Below are positions 1-7,448 of a stretch of DNA of 17,084 bases, piece after piece (the first letter of the stretch is position 1; every line of letters begins with the position of its first letter). The stretch is from Dehalococcoidia bacterium (GTDB lineage Bacteria > Chloroflexota > Dehalococcoidia > GIF9 > AB-539-J10), in assembly GCA_030605665.1 (NCBI GenBank), contig JAUWHW010000025.1, forward strand, positions 1-17,084. The letters are read 5' to 3'. Made by a program: the position numbers and the translations under genes. The notes under the pieces were generated by a model. That model was given only the letters and a program-made list of their open reading frames with translations, was not told the DNA's origin and searched no databases.

Positions 1-132
1 ATGCTTGAATTTGAACGAGAAATCAAAATTAAACAGCCTCGACAAGGCAAGGAGGTAATATGTCATCAGTCATGTGAACGAGTACGGGAGCTTGCCAGAA
101 GAGAGATAGGTGTGATATGCTACTTTTGTTAG
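1..132 (+). CDS. Possible short or partial ORF, unidentified
   Basis: The frame starting at base 1 is open to a TAG at 130-132 (43 residues), beginning with ATG. It may be a small gene, the tail of an upstream gene, or chance. The product is rich in charged residues with several Cys (CHQSC near residue 21 and CYFC at the end). I recognise no family. A strong Shine-Dalgarno (AAGGAGG, 49-55) inside it precedes an ATG at 60 in another frame that stops after five codons. Low confidence that it is a real gene. Confidence 0.2.
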   Translation: MLEFEREIKIKQPRQGKEVICHQSCERVRELARREIGVICYFC

Positions 133-146
133 TATATCCTAACAAA
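125..146. promoter_or_regulatory. Palindromic operator upstream of the DtxR-type regulator
   Basis: A perfect inverted repeat, TTTGTTAG-N6-CTAACAAA, lies just upstream of a -10-like TAGAAT (147-152) and 22 bases before the regulator's GTG. The core GTTAG-N6-CTAACAA recurs at 681-702 before feoA. DtxR/IdeR/MntR proteins bind palindromes of about this size with TTAG/CTAA half-sites, so an autoregulatory operator is likely. Confidence 0.7.
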
Positions 147-167
147 TAGAATAGCTAAGCTAGTACT

Positions 168-662
168 GTGCCGAAAAGAACGATAGTAAGACAGCAAAGC
201 CCCAGTATGGAAGACTATCTTGAGTCGATATCGATGCTGGCCCAGGAGAGGAAGGCGGTGAGAGTAACCCAGATCAGTAAGGCGCTGGGAGTGAAGAAAC
301 CCAGCGTTACCTCTGCCCTCAAGAAACTTTCAAAAGAGGAACTTGTCGAGCATGAAAGGTATGGATATGTGAAACTTACTGACGCGGGCCAGAAGATAGC
401 TGAAGATGTTTTTCATCGTCATGAAACATTACGTCACTTTCTGGGTGAAATATTGGGTGTCGACCCTGAGATAGCCTCGGAAGATGCGTGCAAGATGGAA
501 CACACTGTTAGTCCGAGCACTTTGGAAAGGCTGGCGAAGTTCGTCGACTTTGTGTTGAACCGACCGCGCGGGAAACCTGAGTGGCTGAAAGGCTTCAACT
601 ATTACTTTGAGCATGGAGACCTTCCCTCAGAATACATGGCAAGGTGCTCAAGGGACAAATAG
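168..662 (+). CDS. DtxR/MntR-family metal-dependent transcriptional regulator
   Basis: A 164-residue regulator. The N-terminus is a winged helix typical of the family: SPSMEDYLESI (residues 12-22), then a recognition region around GVKKPSVTSALKKLSKEELV and the wing HERYGYVKLTDAGQ. The middle part (HETLRHFLGEILGVD, then CKMEHTVSPSTLERL) matches the metal-binding dimerisation domain, with His/Glu/Cys ligand candidates. Length suits an MntR-like member without the SH3 domain. The start is GTG 168. No Shine-Dalgarno is visible, and with the -10-like TAGAAT at 147-152 the leader would be only about 9 bases. The ATG at 207 is an alternative start that keeps the conserved MEDYLE. feoA and feoB follow on the same strand, so Fe(II) (or Mn) sensing and repression of iron uptake is the probable role. 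The choice between Fe and Mn cannot be settled here. Confidence 0.9.
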   Translation: MPKRTIVRQQSPSMEDYLESISMLAQERKAVRVTQISKALGVKKPSVTSALKKLSKEELVEHERYGYVKLTDAGQKIAEDVFHRHETLRHFLGEILGVDPEIASEDACKMEHTVSPSTLERLAKFVDFVLNRPRGKPEWLKGFNYYFEHGDLPSEYMARCSRDK

Positions 663-680
663 ATATTTTTTTGAAGTTAA

Positions 681-702
681 AAAGTTAGCCAACGCTAACA
701 AT
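681..702. promoter_or_regulatory. Second DtxR-type operator, upstream of feoA
   Basis: The inverted repeat GTTAGC-CAAC-GCTAAC (684-699) sits in the 57-base gap between the regulator and feoA. Aligned with the 125-146 palindrome it shares GTTAG-N6-CTAACAA. It ends just before the feoA ribosome binding site (AGGAAAGG, 703-710). Repression of feoAB by the upstream regulator is inferred. Confidence 0.65.
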
Positions 703-719
703 AGGAAAGGATACGATTT

Positions 720-962
720 ATGCGTGACCGGAAGCTGGTAACTTTGGCTCGAATGCAGTCTGGGCAGAGTGGCATAGTGGCCCAAATTCAAGGTGGACAT
801 GGCCTAGTTAATCGTCTTAGCGCCCTAGGTATTATACCAGGTAAGAAGATAATCAAGATTGGTTCTATGCTTATGCGAGGGCCGGTAACCATTCAGATAG
901 ATAGGGCTCAGGTGGCTATTGGTTTTGGCATGGCTAACAAGATAATAGTAGAGCTAGATTAA
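720..962 (+). CDS. feoA: FeoA, ferrous iron transport accessory protein
   Basis: An 80-residue SH3-like protein of the FeoA family. Conserved features are NRLSALGIIPGKKI (residues 31-44), GPVTIQID (54-61) and the closing AIGFGMANKI. FeoA is a small cytoplasmic partner of the FeoB Fe(II) permease. The ATG at 720 follows AGGAAAGG at 703-710. The stop at 960-962 is one base before the feoB GTG, so the two are almost certainly co-transcribed and translationally coupled. The upstream palindrome at 681-702 suggests metal-dependent repression. Confidence 0.93.
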   Translation: MRDRKLVTLARMQSGQSGIVAQIQGGHGLVNRLSALGIIPGKKIIKIGSMLMRGPVTIQIDRAQVAIGFGMANKIIVELD

Positions 963-963
963 G

Positions 964-2667
964 GTGAAGATACTCCTCGTAGGCAGTCCTAACGTGGGCA
1001 AGAGTGTCATCTTTTCCCGCCTAACTGGAGTGCATGTAATTGCTTCTAATTATCCCGGTACGACGATAAGCTACACTCGAGGATTTATGAAGATGGGAGA
1101 AGAGACAGTTGAAGTTATTGATGTGCCTGGCACCTATACTCTGGAGCCAACCTGTGAAGCCGAAGAAATAGCCTTACGAATGCTTAACACCGGAGATATA
1201 GTCATAAATGTGGTTAATGCTACCAATTTGGAGAGAAATCTTTATCTAACCTTGCAACTATTAGAGAAGCATATTCCAGTGGTTATCGCCTTGAATCTGT
1301 GGGACGATACCAAGCATCGTGGAATACATATTGATTTAGACAAACTGAAGGCATTTTTAGGGGTGCCGGTTGTTCCTACTGTAGCTGTAACTGGTCAGGG
1401 GATAAAGGAACTGGTGGAGAATATTCCCCAGGCTACTTCACCTGATGCTGCTGTGCGCAGTCGTGATGAGCGCTGGACTACTGTTGGTAGCATCATAGAC
1501 CAGGTTCAGCATATTACCCATCGCCACCACACCTGGTCTGAACGTCTGGAGGATGCCAGTGTAAAGCCATTAACTGGGGGCATTATAGCCTTAGCTGTTC
1601 TAGCCAGTGCTTTTCTGGTGATCCGTTTCATTGGCGAAAGCCTAATTGCCTATGTGCTTGACCCTTTATTCGACAATCTGTGGGCGCCGGTGGTATTGAA
1701 GCTAAGCCACCTCATGGGTGGTGGTTTTCTCCACGATATTGTGATTGGTAAAGTAACCGCTGGGGAAGTGAACTTTGTTGAGTCCTTTGGGCTACTATCC
1801 ACTGGGCTCTATGTTCCTTTTGGCATGGTTCTACCTTATATTATCTCTTTCTATCTGGTGCTTGGGCTGCTTGAGGATATAGGTTATCTACCACGGCTGG
1901 CAGTTTTAATGGATACCATTATGCACCGCCTAGGCTTACACGGTTACGCTATCATTCCCACTCTGCTCGGGTTTGGTTGTAATGTGCCAGCTATCCTGGC
2001 CACCCGTATTCTGGAAAGCAAAAGAGAGAGGTTTATCGCCGCGACACTAATATCTATCGCCGTACCATGCGCTGCTTTGCAGGCGATGATTTTTGGCCTG
2101 GTTGGTCAACATGGTGTGCAGTATGTAGCTATTGTCTACGGAACACTATTCATAGTCTGGATTATTCTGGGAATTATACTCAACCATGTAGTAAAAGGAT
2201 TTAGCCCTGAGCTACTAATTGAGATACCGCCCTATCGTCTGCCATCATGGCGAGCCGTGCTGCAAAAGCTGTGGATGAGGGTCTATGGCTTCTTGGCAGA
2301 GGCTGTTCCTATAATTTTAGGAGCTGTCTTGGTAATGAATATACTTTACTTCTTTGGGGTTTTTGATGCTATTGCCAATTTTACAGCGCCGGTAGTGACT
2401 GGTCTTTTGGGACTACCTAAGGAGGCAGTAACGGCTATCGTTATCGGCTTTCTGCGTAAGGATGTGGCTCTGGGTATGCTGGCTCCATTAGCATTGACTG
2501 CTGAGCAATTGGTAGTAGGCAGTGTGGTCTTGACTATGTTTTTCCCCTGTATTGCTACCTTTGTCGTTATTCTCAGGGAGCTTGGCGTGGTAAATTTGCT
2601 TAAAGCAACAGGAATAATGATTACTGCTGTCTTAGTAGTGGGGGGGATATTAAACCTAATCCTATAA
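964..2667 (+). CDS. feoB: FeoB, GTP-dependent ferrous iron permease
   Basis: A 567-residue inner-membrane Fe(II) transporter. The N-terminal G domain shows G1 GSPNVGKS (7-14), the SNYPGTT G2 region (28-34), G3 DVPG (53-56) and G4 NLWD (111-114; most FeoBs have NMxD), followed by a short helical linker. From about residue 205 there are repeated hydrophobic segments, with the two Gate regions recognisable as VPCAALQAMIFG and FFPCIATFVV, each carrying a conserved Pro-Cys, plus GFGCNVPAILATR. It is shorter than the about 770-residue E. coli protein, mainly in the linker and C-terminus, but appears complete. The start is GTG 964, one base after the feoA stop and without a clear Shine-Dalgarno of its own. 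No feoC is seen downstream. Confidence 0.95.
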   Translation: MKILLVGSPNVGKSVIFSRLTGVHVIASNYPGTTISYTRGFMKMGEETVEVIDVPGTYTLEPTCEAEEIALRMLNTGDIVINVVNATNLERNLYLTLQLLEKHIPVVIALNLWDDTKHRGIHIDLDKLKAFLGVPVVPTVAVTGQGIKELVENIPQATSPDAAVRSRDERWTTVGSIIDQVQHITHRHHTWSERLEDASVKPLTGGIIALAVLASAFLVIRFIGESLIAYVLDPLFDNLWAPVVLKLSHLMGGGFLHDIVIGKVTAGEVNFVESFGLLSTGLYVPFGMVLPYIISFYLVLGLLEDIGYLPRLAVLMDTIMHRLGLHGYAIIPTLLGFGCNVPAILATRILESKRERFIAATLISIAVPCAALQAMIFGLVGQHGVQYVAIVYGTLFIVWIILGIILNHVVKGFSPELLIEIPPYRLPSWRAVLQKLWMRVYGFLAEAVPIILGAVLVMNILYFFGVFDAIANFTAPVVTGLLGLPKEAVTAIVIGFLRKDVALGMLAPLALTAEQLVVGSVVLTMFFPCIATFVVILRELGVVNLLKATGIMITAVLVVGGILNLIL

Positions 2668-2744
2668 AGGATAACAAAAGTCCAGATTGTATTATGGGTG
2701 ATAAAAAGGCTGGCTATTTTTGTGTATAGATATCAAAGGACGAT

Positions 2745-2773
2745 TTCTAACCAGCAACTGTCACCGGTATAAT
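2745..2773 (+). promoter_or_regulatory. Candidate promoter for the lipoprotein gene
   Basis: A perfect -10 TATAAT at 2768-2773 lies 17 bases after a weak -35 (TTCTAA, 2745-2750). It is in the 173-base gap after feoB and would give a leader of about 60 bases. No convincing terminator was found between feoB and this site. Confidence 0.45.
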
Positions 2774-2840
2774 AGGGTCAGCTAATTGTTGTGCTCAGCA
2801 TTGTTTACTAGCGAGTCTTTGAGACTTCCAGGGATAAGAG

Positions 2841-3890
2841 ATGTGGAATTTGTTCCGGTTGAGGATAGTTTGCTTGGGTATCATGGTCGCTCTGGCGGGC
2901 GTGATTCTATTTTCTAGTGGGTGCATAGCCCACAAAGAAGATAGCCAGCATCAATTACAGCAAATAGCTAAGCCGTACGCCTTCAATTTTGTTTCCTGGG
3001 AACTGCACGCGCTTTCCTCCCTACCAAAGGAAATATTCTGTAAAGAAAGTGAGGCTAATCAGGAAACAAAACTGTGTAATCAAATAAAGACTGTACTGGC
3101 AGATAATGGCATATCTGTATTTCCACCTATCACTTTCAGGCTCGAAAAGCCGCCTCATCTGCTGGTGGTATCGCCGCGAGAGAAGATAGTATATTTGGAC
3201 AGGATGGTGCTGCGCCAGGAGCTCAGCGTGGCGGAGATGGAAAGGCTCGAGGCTCAAATTGAGGAACTAGGCCTATCATCCCTTGTTGTAGGACTTGGAG
3301 GTTTGGGAGCTACCTATCCACCAATAATCAGCGACCGTCTTAATCTGACTGACACCGTCAATACGGCGGTGGAGGAATGGCTTCACCAGTACCTTGCTTT
3401 CAGACCGTTGGGCTTTCTCTACCTGCTTGACTCAGTTGGCATCAGGCGGAACTCTGAGGTGATAATAATGAATGAAACTCTAGCGGGCATGGTCAGCCAG
3501 GAGATCAGCTCCGAGGTTTATGCCAGATATTACCAGGGGCAGGAAGAAGTGAAAGTAGACCGCAATGCCCTGGAGTTCGATTTTGACGCTGAGATGAGAG
3601 AGACCCGCAAGACTGTGGATAGTTACCTTTCTCAGGGAAAAATTGAGGAGGCGGAGTATTACATGGAGGAGAGAAGAAAGGAATTTGTGGCACATGGTTA
3701 TTACATCAGGAAGCTTAACCAGGCCTATTTTGCCTTCCATGGCATCTATGCTCAGGACCCAGCCTCGGTTAGTCCAGTTTATAAGGATCTGAAGCAACTC
3801 AGGGCTAAAATTCCCTCGCTCAAGCATTTCCTGGACAAGGTAGCCGCCATGAGGAGCTACGCCGAGTTGATAGAAGCATTGCAGCAGTAG
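2841..3890 (+). CDS. Predicted lipoprotein with degenerate HExxH-like motif
   Basis: A 349-residue predicted exported protein. The N-terminus has basic residues, a hydrophobic stretch (about 9-24) and the lipobox-like LFSSGC with Cys28 as lipidation site, so it is probably membrane-anchored and faces outward. No family is firmly recognised. Around residue 178 the sequence reads AVEEWLHQYLAF, followed 30 residues later by NETLAG (211-216). This resembles zincin peptidases with HExxH plus a downstream NE[ST]xA glutamate, but Glu178 replaces the first His. The C-terminal third is helical and charged (SYLSQGKIEEAEYYMEERR), ending in LNQAYFAFHGIYA and a predicted helix. The ATG has a weak AGGGA ribosome site at 2830-2834. 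It stands alone. Catalytic inactivity is inferred from the missing His and untested. Confidence 0.8.
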   Translation: MWNLFRLRIVCLGIMVALAGVILFSSGCIAHKEDSQHQLQQIAKPYAFNFVSWELHALSSLPKEIFCKESEANQETKLCNQIKTVLADNGISVFPPITFRLEKPPHLLVVSPREKIVYLDRMVLRQELSVAEMERLEAQIEELGLSSLVVGLGGLGATYPPIISDRLNLTDTVNTAVEEWLHQYLAFRPLGFLYLLDSVGIRRNSEVIIMNETLAGMVSQEISSEVYARYYQGQEEVKVDRNALEFDFDAEMRETRKTVDSYLSQGKIEEAEYYMEERRKEFVAHGYYIRKLNQAYFAFHGIYAQDPASVSPVYKDLKQLRAKIPSLKHFLDKVAAMRSYAELIEALQQ

Positions 3891-3891
3891 T

Positions 3892-3907
3892 TCCCGGGTT
3901 GCCGGGA
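3892..3907 (+). terminator. Hairpin directly after the lipoprotein stop
   Basis: A perfect 6-bp GC-rich stem (TCCCGG-GTTG-CCGGGA) starts two bases after the TAG. It has no T-run, so it may be a weak or factor-assisted terminator or an mRNA-stabilising hairpin. The rest of the gap to 4146, between convergent genes, shows nothing else. Confidence 0.3.
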
Positions 3908-4146
3908 CGAGACACCTGAGGCACCTACTGTCGACCTGGCCTTTTGCTGACAAGGTCTACGGCTGTAATGCCTTCCATCTATTCTACTGCCAAAATACAA
4001 TTGTTACGACATTCAGTGCCTTCTTAATTGCCTAGTTGCACTTTATAGCGGAATGTGCAATAAGCGTGGATGATCTGATCAGTTTCCTTAGTACAGGCGT
4101 ATTGGACACTTGCGGGGGCAAACCAAGAATGCCAAGGTCAGAAAAG

Positions 4147-6300
4147 TTAAGAGAGCATGACTCGAGCATCAACTACCACATACCCGTTGTTTCGCTCCAG
4201 CACTTTCACTGGATTAAGGTCCAACTCCGCTATTTGGGGCAAGTCTTCCACCATAGCTGAGACCCTCAGCAGGAGCTCCTCAAGAGCCTCTGTGTCACAG
4301 GGTTTCGCTCCTCGCCAGCCTTCAAGAAGCTGATAAGCCTTGACCGAGCGAACCATCTCTCGGGCATCGACATCAGTTAGAGGGTGAATGCGAAAGGTGA
4401 CGTCTTTAAATAATTCAGTATAAACCCCGCCCATGCCGAACAGGATTAAGGGGCCAAGAGAAGGGTCCTGGGTTACGCCAACGATCACCTCGATTCCCCC
4501 AGATATCATTTCTTGAACAGTTACACCTTGCATCTCATCCTCTCTTCCGATACTGGCCAGGTGCTCCCTGATTTGGCTAAAGGCACGCTCCACTTCCCTC
4601 TGCGAGCTGAGGTCAAGGATTACGCCGCCAACTTCCGTCTTATGAACTATTGTGCTGGAGAGAAGCTTCACAGCCACAGGGAAACCGAGCGCCTCGGCTG
4701 CTCTCTCTGCTTCCCTGGCAGTCGCCGCTGACTTTGACTGTACCACGCGAATGCCATAAGATCCCAGAAGCCCGATGACGGAGGTGGCATCTAGCCACAA
4801 AGGCCGGGCTGTGCTTCGCTCCAAAGCCGATTTGACCAATTGCTCGGCCTTCTTCTTATCAACACCTCCTATCTCTGGAATTATCCCCTTTGGTCTCTTC
4901 AGCCACTCGCTATACTCACAAGCCTTGGCCAGTGCAACTGCCGTAGCCTCTGGGAATGTAAAACAGGGGACATGCCCTTCTTCTGAGCCTAGCTCTATGC
5001 TGGCCCCACGCCAACCCATAAATGAAGCCACCAGTGTCTTGCCTTGTTGGCGAAACTGCGGCGCTATCTCACGGATGCTACCAGCTACTGCTTCAGGCTG
5101 TGTAAGTATCGGAGGGATAAAGATGACAATCACGATATCTATGCGGTCATCTTGCGCCAGAAGCTTCAGCGCCTGGCTGTACTCCTCAGCAGTAGCTTCA
5201 GCCGCCATATCGATCGGGTTGGCAAAACTGGCTCGGCATGGCAGGAAGTCCTTTAACCGGGAAAGAGTCTTATCTGAAAGAGTCGGCAATTCAAGGCCTC
5301 TGGCAGCACAGGCATCAGCAGTCAGGATTCCAGGACCACCGCCGTTGGTAAGAATAGCCACCCTTCTTCCTGAAGGTATGGGTTGATGAGATAGCAGGTT
5401 GGCTACGTCAAAGAGCTCCTCTAGTGTATCTACTCGGATTATCCCAGCTTGGGTAAACAGGGCTTCGGAAGCTACTTCGGCCGTAGCCAGCGCCCCGGTA
5501 TGAGATGCGGCAGCTCTGGCCCCGGCTGTGGTACCTCCACTTTTTACCGCTACTATCGGCTTGGTAGGTGTTATGCTGTGGGCTATGCGAGCAAACTTTC
5601 TCGGATTGCCAAAAGATTCCAGATAAAGGAGGATGACATTAGTAGCAGGGTCTTCTTCCCAGTACTGTAGCAAGTCATTGCTGGATACATCAGCCCTGTT
5701 TCCTATGCTGACAAAGGTAGACAGACCAATATTCAGGCTTCGTGTATACTCCAGGATAGCCAGTCCAAGGGCACCGCTCTGGGTGCCTAAGGCAATATTG
5801 CCTGCAGGAGGAAAAATAGAGGAGAAGGTAGCATTCATATTGACCTGGGGGTCGGTATTGATTATTCCCATGCAGTTGGGACCTACCAGTCGCATTCCAT
5901 AGCTGCGAGCTATCTCAAGCAACCTTTCTTGCCTATCTATCCCTTCAGCCCCGCTCTCTCCGAAACCAGCTGATACCACCACAATGCCTCGCACCCCTTT
6001 CCGCCCGCACTGTTCCACCACCTGGTGAACTATTTCTGTTGGAACAATGACCACCGCCAGATCCACCTCCCCCGGTATATCGAGAACGGATGGGTATGCC
6101 TTTACCGAGGCCACCACTTCGGCGTTCGGATTCACCGGATAAACGACGCCATTAAACTCCTGGTGCAATATGTTATGAAAGAGCTTATTGCCAATGGTCC
6201 CCTGTCTTCGCGAGGCTCCAATAACAGCTATGGAGTGGGGCTTGAGTAGAGCACTCAGTGAGGCTATAGCGGTAACTTTCTCTCGCGGCATAGCAGTCAT
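4147..6300 (-). CDS. ADP-forming acetate/acyl-CoA ligase, fused alpha-beta
   Basis: A 717-residue enzyme catalysing acyl-CoA + ADP + Pi to acid + ATP + CoA (reversible), a cytoplasmic route to substrate-level ATP in anaerobes. The N-terminus is the CoA-binding Rossmann domain (SIAVIGASRRQGTIGNKL, 23-40; RLVGPNCMGI, about 137-146). The succinyl-CoA-ligase-like part follows (LGTQSGALGLAI, 171-182), with the phosphohistidine motif ASHTGALA giving His267 as active-site residue. The C-terminal ATP-grasp domain spans about 495-717 (GFPVAVKLLS, HKTEVGGV, LFGMGGVYTELFKD, ending ELDLNPVKV). All expected blocks are present and in the single-chain order alpha then beta. The start is ATG 6300; the Met at residue 4 is an alternative, and neither has a strong ribosome site. 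It stands alone, divergent from the VapBC-like pair. The acyl substrate cannot be told from sequence. Confidence 0.93.
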   Translation of the reverse strand: MTAMPREKVTAIASLSALLKPHSIAVIGASRRQGTIGNKLFHNILHQEFNGVVYPVNPNAEVVASVKAYPSVLDIPGEVDLAVVIVPTEIVHQVVEQCGRKGVRGIVVVSAGFGESGAEGIDRQERLLEIARSYGMRLVGPNCMGIINTDPQVNMNATFSSIFPPAGNIALGTQSGALGLAILEYTRSLNIGLSTFVSIGNRADVSSNDLLQYWEEDPATNVILLYLESFGNPRKFARIAHSITPTKPIVAVKSGGTTAGARAAASHTGALATAEVASEALFTQAGIIRVDTLEELFDVANLLSHQPIPSGRRVAILTNGGGPGILTADACAARGLELPTLSDKTLSRLKDFLPCRASFANPIDMAAEATAEEYSQALKLLAQDDRIDIVIVIFIPPILTQPEAVAGSIREIAPQFRQQGKTLVASFMGWRGASIELGSEEGHVPCFTFPEATAVALAKACEYSEWLKRPKGIIPEIGGVDKKKAEQLVKSALERSTARPLWLDATSVIGLLGSYGIRVVQSKSAATAREAERAAEALGFPVAVKLLSSTIVHKTEVGGVILDLSSQREVERAFSQIREHLASIGREDEMQGVTVQEMISGGIEVIVGVTQDPSLGPLILFGMGGVYTELFKDVTFRIHPLTDVDAREMVRSVKAYQLLEGWRGAKPCDTEALEELLLRVSAMVEDLPQIAELDLNPVKVLERNNGYVVVDARVMLS

Positions 6301-6519
6301 TTTTGGCCATTTCCCAGGCTATAAAATTGTGGCGTCTCTGAGCCGTTCAGCGGAATGAGCATTCTCTTGTGCATTTTGGTGCCTCGGATTGTGGCTTTGA
6401 TGGTATGATAGAATACATGCTTGGGGGAAATCAATGTGGTGTCCTTGCACCTCTTTGTGTGATGTGCCCCTTTTGCAACGAAACAGCGAGATATTGGGTA
6501 ATACGGAATTCCAATTTAC

Positions 6520-6548
6520 TTGAGTTCTTTATCAGTAAGCTTTATAAT
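6520..6548 (+). promoter_or_regulatory. Promoter of the VapBC-like operon
   Basis: -35 TTGAGT (6520-6525), a 17-base spacer and a perfect -10 TATAAT (6543-6548). Transcription would begin near 6555, directly before the Shine-Dalgarno AAAGGAGGT (6556-6564), giving a very short leader. This places translation start at GTG 6571 and excludes upstream in-frame starts. The rest of the 6301-6519 gap shows no gene. Confidence 0.7.
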
Positions 6549-6570
6549 AGGTATTAAAGGAGGTATTAAA

Positions 6571-6837
6571 GTGGGTAGAGCGGTAAAGATAAACATTACC
6601 TTGCCTGAGGAGGAGCTAAGAGAAGTAGATGCCTTTATTCAAAAACAAGGAAATACCAGGAGCGGACTTATCCAGCAAGCACTGCAATTTTACATAGAGC
6701 GGAAAGAGAAAGAGGAAAGGGAGAAAGAAAAACAGGAGGAGATGAGAAGGGCGGTTTTAGAAATGAAGCAGTTGCGGGAAAAGTCGGGCGAGTGGGATGG
6801 GGTAGCTGAAGTAAGAAAGTGGAGGGAAGTAAGATGA
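6571..6837 (+). CDS. Ribbon-helix-helix antitoxin (VapB-like)
   Basis: An 88-residue protein. Residues 1-45 match an RHH (CopG/MetJ-type) DNA-binding domain: VKINITLPEEELREVDAFIQ, then NTRSGLIQQALQFYI. A highly charged Lys/Glu helix follows, probably the toxin-binding tail. The start is GTG 6571, six bases after AAAGGAGGT. The stop TGA overlaps the ATG of the PIN toxin (ATGA, 6834-6837), the usual coupling in antitoxin-toxin operons. It should bind and neutralise the toxin and repress the promoter at 6520-6548. Confidence 0.88.
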   Translation: MGRAVKINITLPEEELREVDAFIQKQGNTRSGLIQQALQFYIERKEKEEREKEKQEEMRRAVLEMKQLREKSGEWDGVAEVRKWREVR

Positions 6838-7265
6838 GGGTGCCCTCAAGGTATGTGGTGGATGCTAGTATTGTAGTTAAGTGGTTCTCTAAGTTCGAGA
6901 ATGATGTGAAATACGCGCAAAAGTTGCTGAATAGCTACATTGAAGGAAGATCCTCACTTGTGAGTTCCTCCTTGGTTTTATACGAAATTTGCAATGCCCT
7001 TCGTTTTAATCCGAATTTCGGCCGGGAAGATGTATCGAGAGCAATCGGGAGTCTACTTAAACTGGGGTTTGAGCTGGTGGATTTTTCCGAAGTTTTTGAA
7101 CCAGCGATAGAGCTTGCTTTTTCTCAAGACATCACCATATATGATGCGGCATACATTGCAGTTTCACAGACACGCCATATCCCATTGCTCACTGCTGATT
7201 ATAAGCTCCTGGCCAAGATAGAGACTCTCCCTCTGGTCATCCCTTTAAGGGAAATGAAGTTTTAA
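6834..7265 (+). CDS. PIN-domain toxin (VapC-like ribonuclease)
   Basis: A 143-residue PIN protein. Acidic metal ligands are visible: Asp in YVVDASIVVKWF near the N-terminus, Glu in LVLYEICNALR, and the pair in IYDAAYIAVS and LLTADYKLL near the C-terminus. VapC toxins are Mg-dependent endoribonucleases acting on tRNA or rRNA. The ATG at 6834 overlaps the antitoxin stop and has GGAGG at 6821-6825; the GTG at 6819 is in frame but less likely. All catalytic positions are present, so it should be active. Confidence 0.9.
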   Translation: MRVPSRYVVDASIVVKWFSKFENDVKYAQKLLNSYIEGRSSLVSSSLVLYEICNALRFNPNFGREDVSRAIGSLLKLGFELVDFSEVFEPAIELAFSQDITIYDAAYIAVSQTRHIPLLTADYKLLAKIETLPLVIPLREMKF

Positions 7266-7390
7266 ACTCAGTTATTTTCCCACTGCCGCGGGATTATACT
7301 AAATGAACTTCTCTGACACCATGAGGTCGAGGGGAAACTAGGCGAATCTATAACTGCATCGCCTTGGTGAGTCCGAAGCGTATAGTAGCC

Positions 7391-7419
7391 TTGAGAGCCA
7401 CCACAGCGGCTGGTAGAAT
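7391..7419 (+). promoter_or_regulatory. Promoter of the DUF711 gene
   Basis: -35 TTGAGA (7391-7396), a 17-base spacer and -10 TAGAAT (7414-7419). Each hexamer matches five of six consensus bases. It places the start site near 7426 and therefore favours ATG 7449 as start codon. Confidence 0.65.
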
Positions 7420-7448
7420 TGCACTCTGTTATAGGGGGTCATTTTGTT

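Noticed and set aside
49..77. Strong Shine-Dalgarno followed by ATG at 60 (five-codon ORF)
   Set aside because: Too short to call a leader peptide; no attenuator-like structure follows.
2704..2722. A-run/T-run around GGCTGGC after feoB as a terminator
   Set aside because: Only A-T pairs form; the central bases do not make a GC stem.
3480..3953. Minus-strand ORF opposite the lipoprotein gene
   Set aside because: Antisense shadow; the plus-strand frame has a signal peptide, promoter and protein-like composition.
4775..5386. Long plus-strand ORF inside the acyl-CoA ligase gene
   Set aside because: It is antisense to conserved ligase domains, its residues are low-complexity (Ser/Ala-rich) and it has no ribosome site.
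6520..6570. Upstream TTG start for the VapB-like antitoxin
   Set aside because: The codon is part of the -35 box; GTG 6571 has an ideal ribosome site.
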